Shown here in pieces: positions 14,593 through 22,124 of a DNA stretch of 32,134 bases. The stretch comes from Thermoplasmata archaeon (GTDB lineage Archaea; Thermoplasmatota; Thermoplasmata; Thermoplasmatales; GCA-001856825), in NCBI GenBank assembly GCA_023256615.1, contig JAGDXO010000054.1, forward strand, positions 1 to 32,134. Reading direction: 5' to 3'. The first letter of the stretch is position 1, and the number at the start of each line of letters is the position of its first letter. A program made the translations under genes and the position numbers. A model generated the notes under the pieces. That model saw nothing but the letters and a program-made list of their open reading frames with translations, did not search any database and was not told the origin of the DNA.

Positions 14593-16330
14593 ATGTTAAC
14601 ACCACCTTTTTATTCTTTTGAGCATCTTTAATTGCGTCTACCAACTCTTCATAGGCCATTGGCCTACCATTGAATTTTAATATCCTTGAATTTACTTCTA
14701 TGCCTGTTTTCTCTTTGATTATATCAGCAAGTTGTCCACTGTAATTCTGCTCTATGTCTATAACATATTTTCCTTTGAGATATTTAGAGACTTCTTCAGA
14801 CGGGAATGGTTCCATCATTCTTACCTGGAGGAATGATATCTCAGGATAGTAGTCAAGTGCATCTAATATAGCCCCTTTTGGGGAACCCCATGATACTATA
14901 ACCGTCTTGTTGCTTGATTTACCATAGAATTTTACTTTAAGTTCCTCCGGGATTTCCTTCAAAACAAGATTCATCTTGTTCATTCTCTTATTCATCATCG
15001 TAATCCTGTTATCAGGATCTTCTGAGAAAATATGCCCATCTTCTTCGTGTTCATCTCCTGCTACAGTTATGATTCCTCCTTTGATTCCAGGAACTGATCT
15101 TGGGGAAATTCCATCATCTGTCAGTTTATATCTCAAATAATTTGATGTTTCCTGCAAAATCAGTTTTCCTCTATCTATTCTAACTTTAGATGTATCAAAT
15201 ATCTCAGTAGTCGTATTGCTCATGGCCATTGATTTATCTAAGAGAACTATAACAGGAAGTTGGTAATGTTCAGCAATGTTAAATGACTCCACAGTATCGT
15301 AAAATGATTCTGTGTGGTCTCCGGGAGCTATAACTACCCTTGGAAATTCTCCGTGACCTGCAGTCAATGCAAATTTTATGTCTCCCTGCTCGTGCCTTGT
15401 AGGCATACCTGTAGATGGCCCAGCTCTTTGGTAATAGAATATAACGACGGGAGTTTCAGTCATTCCGGCATATGATAATGCTTCTACCATCAAATCAAAA
15501 CCAGGGCCCGATGTGCTTGTGGCGGACCTTAAACCTGTGTTTGCTGCGGCAATGGCCATATTTATAGCAGCTATTTCATCCTCGGTTTGCTCTACTACGA
15601 ATCCGTATTTATCCATTATACTTTCAAGATAGTTTGATTCATCACTTGCAGGGGTGATTGGATAGTATGACTGGAACTTTAAACCAGATATGACTTTCCC
15701 CATACCTACTGCCTCGGCAGAATTTATAAGCATCCTTTTAGATTTTGTTACTTTTGGAAGATTGAAAGACTTCTTGCTGTTAAATGAAGCATAAACTTCA
15801 TCAACAACAGCATTATTCATTTCTGCAATATTTTTTCTCGTTGCAAAATTTTCCGATATTACCTTCTTCAGTTCCTCTGACGCTATTCCGGCCATTTTGA
15901 CAGCAGCTGCAAGTGCAACAGTATTTTTCATAACATTCAGTTCTGATAAATTCTTGTTGAATTTGGCTGCCACTTTCTGTAAAATTTCTCTGTATTGTAG
16001 AGCTTCATATCTATTATCATCAATCTTATCCTCAGAGAGTATCACTCCGTTATCGGAGACTTCGTCCTTATGTAATATGATACTTTTGGAGTCGAGGGGG
16101 ATTAAAATATCAACTCTTTTCGAATAGCTTGCAATTTCGGAATCGCTCACTCTAACTCTGAAGTATGAATGCTCTCCCTTTATTGTTGAAAAAAGTTCAG
16201 CATTTGTGAATACATAAAATCCCTGTCTGCTCATGACCTTTGCAAAGGTATCGGATGTAAAATTTATACCACTACCTTGAGGTCCAGCAACCATTAAATT
16301 TAGATCTTTTTTCATGGTTTCGCCTTTCAT
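14585..16330 (-). CDS. 2-oxoacid:ferredoxin oxidoreductase, fused gamma-alpha subunit
   Basis: A 581-aa alpha subunit with an N-terminal gamma domain (residues 1-190, starting with the VAGPQGSG glycine motif) joined to the pyrimidine-binding alpha domain (from about 200). The YPITP signature of two-subunit archaeal 2-oxoacid:ferredoxin oxidoreductases is at 223-227, followed by the TSGPGFDLM stretch and a C-terminal domain. With the beta subunit it supplies reduced ferredoxin and acyl-CoA in central metabolism. Two starts are possible: the ATG at 16330, which has a TATA-like element at leaderless distance, and an ATG at 16315 with AAAGG upstream. Either gives a normal N-terminus. The organism thus keeps an OFOR beside the NAD-linked 2-oxoacid dehydrogenase complex. 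Confidence 0.93.
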   Translation of the reverse strand: MKGETMKKDLNLMVAGPQGSGINFTSDTFAKVMSRQGFYVFTNAELFSTIKGEHSYFRVRVSDSEIASYSKRVDILIPLDSKSIILHKDEVSDNGVILSEDKIDDNRYEALQYREILQKVAAKFNKNLSELNVMKNTVALAAAVKMAGIASEELKKVISENFATRKNIAEMNNAVVDEVYASFNSKKSFNLPKVTKSKRMLINSAEAVGMGKVISGLKFQSYYPITPASDESNYLESIMDKYGFVVEQTEDEIAAINMAIAAANTGLRSATSTSGPGFDLMVEALSYAGMTETPVVIFYYQRAGPSTGMPTRHEQGDIKFALTAGHGEFPRVVIAPGDHTESFYDTVESFNIAEHYQLPVIVLLDKSMAMSNTTTEIFDTSKVRIDRGKLILQETSNYLRYKLTDDGISPRSVPGIKGGIITVAGDEHEEDGHIFSEDPDNRITMMNKRMNKMNLVLKEIPEELKVKFYGKSSNKTVIVSWGSPKGAILDALDYYPEISFLQVRMMEPFPSEEVSKYLKGKYVIDIEQNYSGQLADIIKEKTGIEVNSRILKFNGRPMAYEELVDAIKDAQKNKKVVLTYA

Positions 16331-16395
16331 ACCTTATGCCATCAAAGTTTAAAAAAATATCCCAAATAGATTATATTTTTTAGTAATAAACTAAT

Positions 16396-18837
16396 TTATC
16401 TTAATAAATGTGACACATCTACATTCTTCTTTTTCTTCAACATATCTATAATTATTTCCCTTTCTCCTTCTTTTAAAATCTTCCCCACTGCTATAAGAGT
16501 AAGAGCATTTCCACTCCTAATATATTTTTCATAGTCAATTATTCCATTAGCTCTAATGTTAAACAAATCTCTAAGAAAATCAGAGAATATACTCCGCCTC
16601 TGTAAAAATTTTTCCATTTCCATTTTAATATTATCTGTATTTTCTCCTCTCATTATCCTGATTAAAGATTTGAAAAATATGCTTTCGTTCTCATCTGGAA
16701 GTCTTGCTGTAAATTTATAGGCCTCATCTATCTCATTCTGCAGGATTTTGATGACTACATAATCAAGTGAATTGAGCTGATTTATATCTTCAATTCTTAT
16801 ATTTGTCTTCTTGCCCAATATAGTTTCCTGAAGTGCCTTGAGAATTTCCATTCTTCCTGCCTGGAATTTGTTTCCTCTTTTGTTAATTTCACGCTCTGCC
16901 TTATTTATGTATTCATTAAATCCTTTAAATTCAAGAGAGAACAAATGAATTGAGGCGAGTGTCAATAAATAATTTTGAATAAGCGTTGGACTTCCATATT
17001 TCATAACTATATTTTCCATTCTCTCGAGTTTCTTTACTAATTGATCATAGCTTATAAGCTGATAATCATATTCTGCGATTGCTTGATTATAATCAATTAT
17101 AACATATACAGGGATATCAAAATTCTCTTTTGCTATAGCCTTGGATTTGCGCATATATTCAAATGCCTTTTCTTCTTCCCCTTTTGCGAAATATACATTT
17201 GACTCATTGCTTAGAATTCTTGACAGGTTCCTGAAATCACCTATATTTTCTGATATTATCCTAGCTTTCTCGTAATAATCTATAGCCTTTTCATATTCCT
17301 CATTATCAAGTGCAATATTTCCCATGATTCTTAGTGCCTCGCCCCTTATCTGGATTGAATCACATGAATTGATAAGCTCTTGACCAACTTTAACAGCTTC
17401 TTCAATTTCTCCTTTCTGCCATAGGTTATACACCTTGTAGAAAATAATCCAGTTCTTATCTGTTGGATCCTTGGCCTTTTCCAATAAATCATCAATATGA
17501 CTTAATTCATCTATTCCCATAGCCCAGGCCTTAAGAGCATAGAATCCTGACGATGGTTCTTTGTATTTTTCTTCTATTTCCTTTAAGACTTCATTTGCTT
17601 CATTTTTGTATCCCTGGTACAGCAATAATCTTGCATATCTCCTGAGTAGTCTTTCTGACCTTCTGTATCGGAGTAGAGATTCGATCAAGCTCTGATTTCT
17701 ATTTATATTCCTGCTTGAAATTCTGTCAGTGTATTTTATTATCACTTCCTCTGCTTTATCAAATTCCTTGGCTTCCATTAGAATTTCTACAAATGATGGG
17801 GACTCCTCATCAATATTATTCAATATTATTTTTGCCATGGATGTTTTAGAATATTCGGAAATTGAAGACCTGATAAAATTCATCATTTTTTTATCTTCGA
17901 AAATTACATTATTTCCATTTATCTTCACTATTCCTGATTCATTAAGTCCCTCCAGGGCATTTATGAACTGATTTTCATTTAAACCACTAATTTTTTTAAG
18001 GGTTTCAGCTTCAATTCCTTCCTCAAGCATTGAAAGCCATCTCAATAAATCCTTCTTATTATCATCTAATATTTTGTATCTATATGATATCATTTCATTA
18101 AATCCACGTGGAATTTCATCTGGTATTTTGTTTCCACCCGACCATCTGCCAATGTCGTCTATGTATCTTTTGCTTCTCAGTATAGAAAGTTCAGAATATG
18201 TATATTCCAGAGACCCCTCTGATCTTTCATATAATTCCAGCAATATATCAAGTGGAAGGAAATATTCCTTTTGAAGGATGTCTTCATATTCTTCAAAGTT
18301 CAAATTTCTTACCTTGTAATATTCAAAATTTTTAGAATTCTTGATTCTGCTTATTTCTTGTAGGTTCTCCGTATTGTAATTTTTTGAATTTGCAAATATT
18401 ACTGTCACCACTTTCGTTTCTGTTGACAATGAGGTCATACCCTCAATGAGGTCGATTAGTGATTTCTTAGCCTCCTCAAGTTTTTCTATAATTAATATTA
18501 AGTTTGCATATTTTGAAATATATTCTATCAATTTAATGACTTCAACCTTCCTTGAATCAGATTTGTTATTTGATAAAGAAAAAGATGCCCCTCGGGTCAA
18601 TTTTCTGAAGGATTCCTCCAGTCTTTTCTGTAAATCATTAATGAATGTTTCATAATCACGAGCCTCCTCTCTTATGAAAATAGCTTTTCTTAACTTATTG
18701 CTGTTTATGATCTCGTCTATAATCAGGCCCTTCAAATAATTATCTTCAACTTCTATAAAAATATTTTTTTCACCTTTCTCAATAATATTTAAAATTCTTT
18801 GAGCTTCAGATGAAACTAACCCATAAATATGGTTCAT
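16396..18837 (-). CDS. Degenerate STAND/AAA-like ATPase with TPR domain
   Basis: An 813-aa protein organised like a STAND or MalT-type signal protein. Residues 1-200 resemble an AAA/NACHT-like core, but at the P-loop position (about 27-38, FIEVEDNYLKGL) the glycine-rich GxxGxGK[ST] motif is missing. A Walker B-like strand, LILIIEKLEE (113-122), and a sensor-like strand, KVVTVIFAN (142-150), remain. A winged-helix-like segment follows (about 255-335), and residues from about 400 carry helical repeats, with clear TPR units around EEYEKAIDYYEKARIIS and KGEEEKAFEYMRKSK. The likely role is a scaffold or regulator that no longer cycles ATP. The ATG has a TATA element at leaderless distance. Partner and signal are unknown. 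Confidence 0.75.
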   Translation of the reverse strand: MNHIYGLVSSEAQRILNIIEKGEKNIFIEVEDNYLKGLIIDEIINSNKLRKAIFIREEARDYETFINDLQKRLEESFRKLTRGASFSLSNNKSDSRKVEVIKLIEYISKYANLILIIEKLEEAKKSLIDLIEGMTSLSTETKVVTVIFANSKNYNTENLQEISRIKNSKNFEYYKVRNLNFEEYEDILQKEYFLPLDILLELYERSEGSLEYTYSELSILRSKRYIDDIGRWSGGNKIPDEIPRGFNEMISYRYKILDDNKKDLLRWLSMLEEGIEAETLKKISGLNENQFINALEGLNESGIVKINGNNVIFEDKKMMNFIRSSISEYSKTSMAKIILNNIDEESPSFVEILMEAKEFDKAEEVIIKYTDRISSRNINRNQSLIESLLRYRRSERLLRRYARLLLYQGYKNEANEVLKEIEEKYKEPSSGFYALKAWAMGIDELSHIDDLLEKAKDPTDKNWIIFYKVYNLWQKGEIEEAVKVGQELINSCDSIQIRGEALRIMGNIALDNEEYEKAIDYYEKARIISENIGDFRNLSRILSNESNVYFAKGEEEKAFEYMRKSKAIAKENFDIPVYVIIDYNQAIAEYDYQLISYDQLVKKLERMENIVMKYGSPTLIQNYLLTLASIHLFSLEFKGFNEYINKAEREINKRGNKFQAGRMEILKALQETILGKKTNIRIEDINQLNSLDYVVIKILQNEIDEAYKFTARLPDENESIFFKSLIRIMRGENTDNIKMEMEKFLQRRSIFSDFLRDLFNIRANGIIDYEKYIRSGNALTLIAVGKILKEGEREIIIDMLKKKKNVDVSHLLR

Positions 18838-18903
18838 CCATCTTATAATATTAAGCTAAATAAAAATATTTAGTAAATACTTTTTTAAAGTTTTAGTTTA
18901 AAA

Positions 18904-18919
18904 TTCAATTTTAATTGAA
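18904..18919. repeat. Small dyad between STAND-like gene and sec61 beta
   Basis: TTCAATT and AATTGAA form a perfect 7-bp inverted repeat around TT, about 70 bp upstream of the STAND-like gene's start. The rest of 18838-19029 is AT-rich and holds only the two divergent promoter elements. It may be an operator or chance in AT-rich DNA. Confidence 0.35.
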
Positions 18920-18994
18920 AAGTTTTTTATTCATTTTCTGAATTTTTAATAATTATTTACATGTTATTATAGAAATTCTATTGGATATTATAGA

Positions 18995-19008
18995 AAAAGA
19001 TTAAATTA
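18995..19008 (+). promoter_or_regulatory. BRE/TATA promoter of sec61 beta
   Basis: AAAAAG then ATTAAATTA, centred 26 bp before the GTG at 19030. This supports both a leaderless transcript and the GTG start. Confidence 0.55.
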
Positions 19009-19029
19009 CCTTTTATCATTAGCGTTTTA

Positions 19030-19197
19030 GTGGCAGAACAGAAAAAAGGTTCAGGATTCCAGTCGGCAGCTGGATTGATTCGTTATTTCGATGAAGAGGA
19101 GGATTTAGGTCCTGTTATGGATCCTAAGCTTGTTCTATATATTGCTATAATCTTCGGTGTTACAATAGAATTATTGAAGGTATTCTGGCCCATATAA
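19030..19197 (+). CDS. Preprotein translocase Sec61 beta subunit
   Basis: A 55-aa protein starting at GTG. The N-terminal half carries the archaeal Sec61 beta signature (GSGFQSAAGLIRYFDEEE), then MDPKLVLYIAI leads into the single membrane helix (about residues 35-52), ending KVFWPI. It is the small tail-anchored-like subunit of the SecYE-beta protein-conducting channel. Length and order of elements match the family. There is no Shine-Dalgarno, and a TATA element is centred 26 bp upstream, so the mRNA is probably leaderless on a GTG codon. The 3' end overlaps the 3' end of the convergent DUF488 gene by 27 bp. It is easily missed because of its size and start codon. Confidence 0.9.
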   Translation: MAEQKKGSGFQSAAGLIRYFDEEEDLGPVMDPKLVLYIAIIFGVTIELLKVFWPI

Positions 19198-19527
19198 ATC
19201 TCTAATATATTCTTCTAGAACAGTGGCATTATTGCAGTCATCCTTGGAAGCGTATGCAAGAATGATATTCTTTGATCTTGAAATATCTATTAATTTATTG
19301 ATTAGGTCTCCCTTCTTACCTAATTCCTGTATATACCTTTCCCTGAATTCTTGGCATCTTTGATCCCTATGCGAATACCACTTTCTTAGTTCATCAGATG
19401 GAGCTATTTCTTTCATCCATAAATCAACGAGTTCCTTCTTAATCCCCCTTGGCCATAGGCCATCTATTAAAATAATATAATAATCCGGTTCCCTTTTTTT
19501 GATATTATAGATTCTCTCAAATTTCAT
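19171..19527 (-). CDS. DUF488 family protein
   Basis: A protein of about 118 aa from the DUF488/YeaO family. The typical motifs are present: LIDGLWPRGIKKE, LWMKEIAPSDELRKWYSHRDQ split over two elements, and the C-terminal YASKDDCNNATVLEEYI. The biochemical role of the family is not established. The frame is open nine bases farther to a TTG, but the ATG at 19527 is the better start, with a TATA-like TTTATTTATG at leaderless distance. That element lies inside a 16-bp dyad that recurs before the divergent amrS gene, so the two may share a regulator. Its end overlaps sec61 beta. Confidence 0.85.
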   Translation of the reverse strand: MKFERIYNIKKREPDYYIILIDGLWPRGIKKELVDLWMKEIAPSDELRKWYSHRDQRCQEFRERYIQELGKKGDLINKLIDISRSKNIILAYASKDDCNNATVLEEYIRDLYGPEYLQ

Positions 19528-19542
19528 AATAGTCAATTTTAA

Positions 19543-19558
19543 ACTTCATAAATAAAGT
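19543..19558. promoter_or_regulatory. Operator-like dyad, copy 1
   Basis: ACTTCATAAATAAAGT is an imperfect palindrome. It covers the TATA region of the DUF488 promoter (16 to 31 bp before its ATG). It matches copy 2 at 19605-19620 in 14 of 16 positions. Position over TATA would suit repression. Confidence 0.45.
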
Positions 19559-19604
19559 TTCTTATCCATTATTCTGAATCTCCACTCAAATAAAAAAATG
19601 AAGA

Positions 19605-19620
19605 ACTTTATAGATAAAGT
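19605..19620. promoter_or_regulatory. Operator-like dyad, copy 2
   Basis: ACTTTATAGATAAAGT is a perfect 7-bp inverted repeat around AG. It lies 49-64 bp before the amrS start, just upstream of the likely TATA element at about 19640. Position above BRE/TATA would suit activation. It is the near-twin of the dyad at 19543-19558. Confidence 0.45.
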
Positions 19621-19668
19621 AATTTTAAACAAAGGAAGGTTATTATTTCAATTTTCATTATTATAATT

Positions 19669-20679
19669 GTGAAAGAGGCTTCTCTTTATGAAAAAATAGA
19701 TGGGAGGGTAGTCTGCACTGCATGCAATAGATATTGCGTTTTAAAGGACGGACAGATTGGTTTTTGTGGTATAAGAAAAAATGTAGGAGGAAAATTGTAT
19801 CTCCTGTCGTGGGGTTTGACTGCCTCCATGAATATAGATCCAATAGAGAAAAAACCCCTATTTCATTTTAAGCCGGGATCAAGAGTACTTTCAATATCAA
19901 CCACAGGATGTAACTGGATGTGCAAATACTGCCAGAATTACGATATATCGCAGAGAAGAACTGTGGAGGGGTACTCACTTTATCCCGAAGATGCAAGAAA
20001 AATCCTTAAGGAATATGGAGCCGATGGGGCATCTTATACCTATAATGAGCCTACGATTTTTGCAGAATATGCAAGAGACATTGCTGCTGAAATAAAAAAA
20101 GTAAAAGGTTTTAACACCTTTGTCTCCAATGGTTATTTAAGCAGGGAGGCTGTGGATTATGTTTCATCTTTCCTTGATGCTATTACAGTGGATTTTAAGG
20201 GAAATGCAAATGATTCCTTTGCAAGGAAATACATAAACATTAAATCTTACGATCCCGTTTTTCAAACATTAAAATCATTGAAAGAAAAGGGAATACACAT
20301 TGAGTTAACGGATCTAATAGTACCTGTGGAAGGAATTGGCGACAATATTGAGGATGCCAGGCAACTGGTATCGTGGATTAAATTGAACCTTGGTGAGAAT
20401 GTTCCTCTTCACTTTACAAGGTTTCATCCTGATTACCTGATGAGTGAGGTCCCTCCGACGCCCATAAGTGTTTTAGAAGACCACTACAGGATGGCAAAGG
20501 ATGAAGGTATGAAGTTCGTCTATTTGGGCAATGTCCCAGGAAGCAAACTTGAAAATACTTACTGCCCCAGATGTGGGAGACTTGTCGTTGAAAGGGAAGG
20601 TTTTTCAATTAAAAGGAAGTTTTTTGATAATTCAGGACATTGCAGTTTCTGTGGTGAAGATCTGCACATAGTAACCTGA
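19669..20679 (+). CDS. amrS: AmmeMemoRadiSam system radical SAM enzyme
   Basis: A 336-aa radical SAM protein with the family's order of motifs. An N-terminal cysteine cluster (C16, C19, C23, C33) is followed by the radical SAM motif C81-x3-C85-x2-C88 inside TTGCNWMCKYCQNYDIS. The SAM-contact segment DGASYTYNEPTIF comes next, then a C-terminal zinc-ribbon-like CPRCG...CSFCG pair. AmrS is usually found with AmrA and MEMO-type AmrB, and the modification it makes is not settled; neither partner is in this window. The start is a GTG with an upstream TTATTATTT at leaderless spacing. It is divergent from the DUF488 gene, with two matching dyads between them. Confidence 0.9.
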   Translation: MKEASLYEKIDGRVVCTACNRYCVLKDGQIGFCGIRKNVGGKLYLLSWGLTASMNIDPIEKKPLFHFKPGSRVLSISTTGCNWMCKYCQNYDISQRRTVEGYSLYPEDARKILKEYGADGASYTYNEPTIFAEYARDIAAEIKKVKGFNTFVSNGYLSREAVDYVSSFLDAITVDFKGNANDSFARKYINIKSYDPVFQTLKSLKEKGIHIELTDLIVPVEGIGDNIEDARQLVSWIKLNLGENVPLHFTRFHPDYLMSEVPPTPISVLEDHYRMAKDEGMKFVYLGNVPGSKLENTYCPRCGRLVVEREGFSIKRKFFDNSGHCSFCGEDLHIVT

Positions 20680-20691
20680 AATTCCCGGGAA

Positions 20692-20700
20692 AAATTTATG
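20692..20700 (+). promoter_or_regulatory. BRE/TATA element of nucleotidyltransferase gene
   Basis: AAATTTATG is centred 26 bp before the GTG start at 20723. It is part of CCGGGAAAAATTTA (20685-20698), identical to the promoter block at 9718-9731. Confidence 0.55.
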
Positions 20701-20722
20701 GTATTGTATAAAATGTGTATCT

Positions 20723-21640
20723 GTGATTGGTGCAATACTTACCGGAGGATATGGAAAACGAATGCAGTCCGTTGCAGAAAATATTCCGAAAACCATGCTA
20801 AAACTTAAGGAAAACTACACGATCCTTGACAGACAATTAATGGATTTTGGTAGCGCTGGAATTAAGGATGTTTACCTCTTGATAGGATTCAAGAAGGAGG
20901 TAATAAAGGAGAGATATGGAAATTCATTTTATGGAATCAACATACATTATTTTGAAGAGGAAAAACCAATGGGAACATTATGGGCTATAAGAAATCTTTT
21001 CGATAATGTGGACGACGATGTTATACTTAGAAATGGTGATACAATCTGTGATATGGATATGATTGATTTAATTGATTTTTCAAAAAAGCATGATAAAATA
21101 TTTTCAATGGTGCTCGTCAAAATGATCAGCCCATTCGGTATTGTTAAAGTAAGGGGTAAAGAGGTCGTTGAATTTCAGGAGAAACCAATTTTGAATCATT
21201 ATATAAATGCAGGCTATTACCTTATCAGGAAGGAAATTAGGAGATTTCTTGAAAGGGAATATCAAGATAAGGATATTGAAAAATCTGTTTTCCCTGTCCT
21301 TGCAAAAGAGGGACAAATTGCAGGTCTCAAATATCAGGGATTCTGGAAATCTGTTGACAGCGCTAAGGACTACGAAGAAGTCGTAAAATCATATTCAAAT
21401 AGAGATGATTTTGACTTTGGGTCGCTTATTAGGGGAGAGAGATCGTCATTCCTCAGAATACTTAGAAACAAAGAAGTTCCTGTTTCAGGGAAAGGATGGA
21501 TTATCATTAGAGAGGGAAGAATAAGAATTGACGGTAAGCTGAGAAAAAATAATACAATGATAGAATTAAATGGAGAAAAGATAATCAAAGCTGAGAGAAT
21601 GTCACTTATAGAAATGGGTGAAGGATTTGAAAATAGGTAA
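20723..21640 (+). CDS. Sugar-phosphate nucleotidyltransferase
   Basis: A 305-aa protein with a GT-A-fold nucleotidyltransferase domain in residues 1-230: the nucleotide loop AILTGGYGKRM, PKTMLKL, the GTLWAIRN segment, and NGDTICDMD with the metal-binding aspartate. It would activate a hexose-1-phosphate with NTP for glycan or nucleotide-sugar synthesis; glucose or mannose are the usual substrates. Residues about 231-305 form a tail that lacks the hexapeptide repeats commonly attached to such enzymes. It starts at GTG, with a promoter at leaderless distance. The end overlaps the next gene by 23 bp, which itself encodes a hexapeptide-repeat protein. Specificity cannot be deduced. Confidence 0.85.
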   Translation: MIGAILTGGYGKRMQSVAENIPKTMLKLKENYTILDRQLMDFGSAGIKDVYLLIGFKKEVIKERYGNSFYGINIHYFEEEKPMGTLWAIRNLFDNVDDDVILRNGDTICDMDMIDLIDFSKKHDKIFSMVLVKMISPFGIVKVRGKEVVEFQEKPILNHYINAGYYLIRKEIRRFLEREYQDKDIEKSVFPVLAKEGQIAGLKYQGFWKSVDSAKDYEEVVKSYSNRDDFDFGSLIRGERSSFLRILRNKEVPVSGKGWIIIREGRIRIDGKLRKNNTMIELNGEKIIKAERMSLIEMGEGFENR

Positions 21641-22124
21641 AAATGTATTTATTGCCTATAATGCAACTCTTATAGGTGATGTGACAATTGATGATGATTC
21701 TGCTGTGCTTTATGGGGCAGTGCTGAGAGCAGATCAGAATTCCATATATCTGGGCAAAGGTAGTAACATTCAGGATAATGTGGTTGTTCATACTGATAGG
21801 GAAAATTGTACTAAAATAGGCAACAATGTTTCTGTTGGGCATAGCGCCATAGTTCACGGCTCTATAGTAGGGAATAACGTGATCATAGGCATGGGTGCCA
21901 TTTTGCTATCAGGATCAAAGGTAGAAGATGGAGCAGTGGTAGGGGCCGGAGCTCTTGTTACCTCAAGTATGGTTATAGAAAAGAAGTGTCTTGCAGTTGG
22001 CTCCCCTGCAAAAATTGTCAGATGCGGAGATGATATAGAAAAAATGGCAATAGAAAATGCGCTTATTTATAGGAATTTAAAATATCAGCATTCTCAGGGT
22101 ATATATGAGAGGTATATTCATTGA
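21618..22124 (+). CDS. Gamma-carbonic anhydrase family protein
   Basis: A 168-aa left-handed beta-helix protein built of hexapeptide repeats. The three zinc/iron histidines of gamma-class carbonic anhydrases are in place: H58 in VVVHTDR, H75 in VGHSA and H80 in IVHG, with LYGAVLRADQ before them. Many YrdA/CaiE-type members show weak or no carbonic anhydrase activity, so the reaction is uncertain. The acidic proton-shuttle loop of the methanogen Cam enzyme is not seen. The start is a GTG inside the end of the nucleotidyltransferase gene, with GGGTGAAGG-like sequence nearby, which implies co-translation. The end overlaps the convergent SRP54 gene by 7 bp. Confidence 0.88.
   Translation: MKDLKIGKNVFIAYNATLIGDVTIDDDSAVLYGAVLRADQNSIYLGKGSNIQDNVVVHTDRENCTKIGNNVSVGHSAIVHGSIVGNNVIIGMGAILLSGSKVEDGAVVGAGALVTSSMVIEKKCLAVGSPAKIVRCGDDIEKMAIENALIYRNLKYQHSQGIYERYIH

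Noticed and set aside
18838-19029. Possible structured RNA in the gap before sec61 beta
   Set aside because: Very AT-rich with short palindromes expected by chance; only promoter-like elements and one weak 7-bp dyad are seen.
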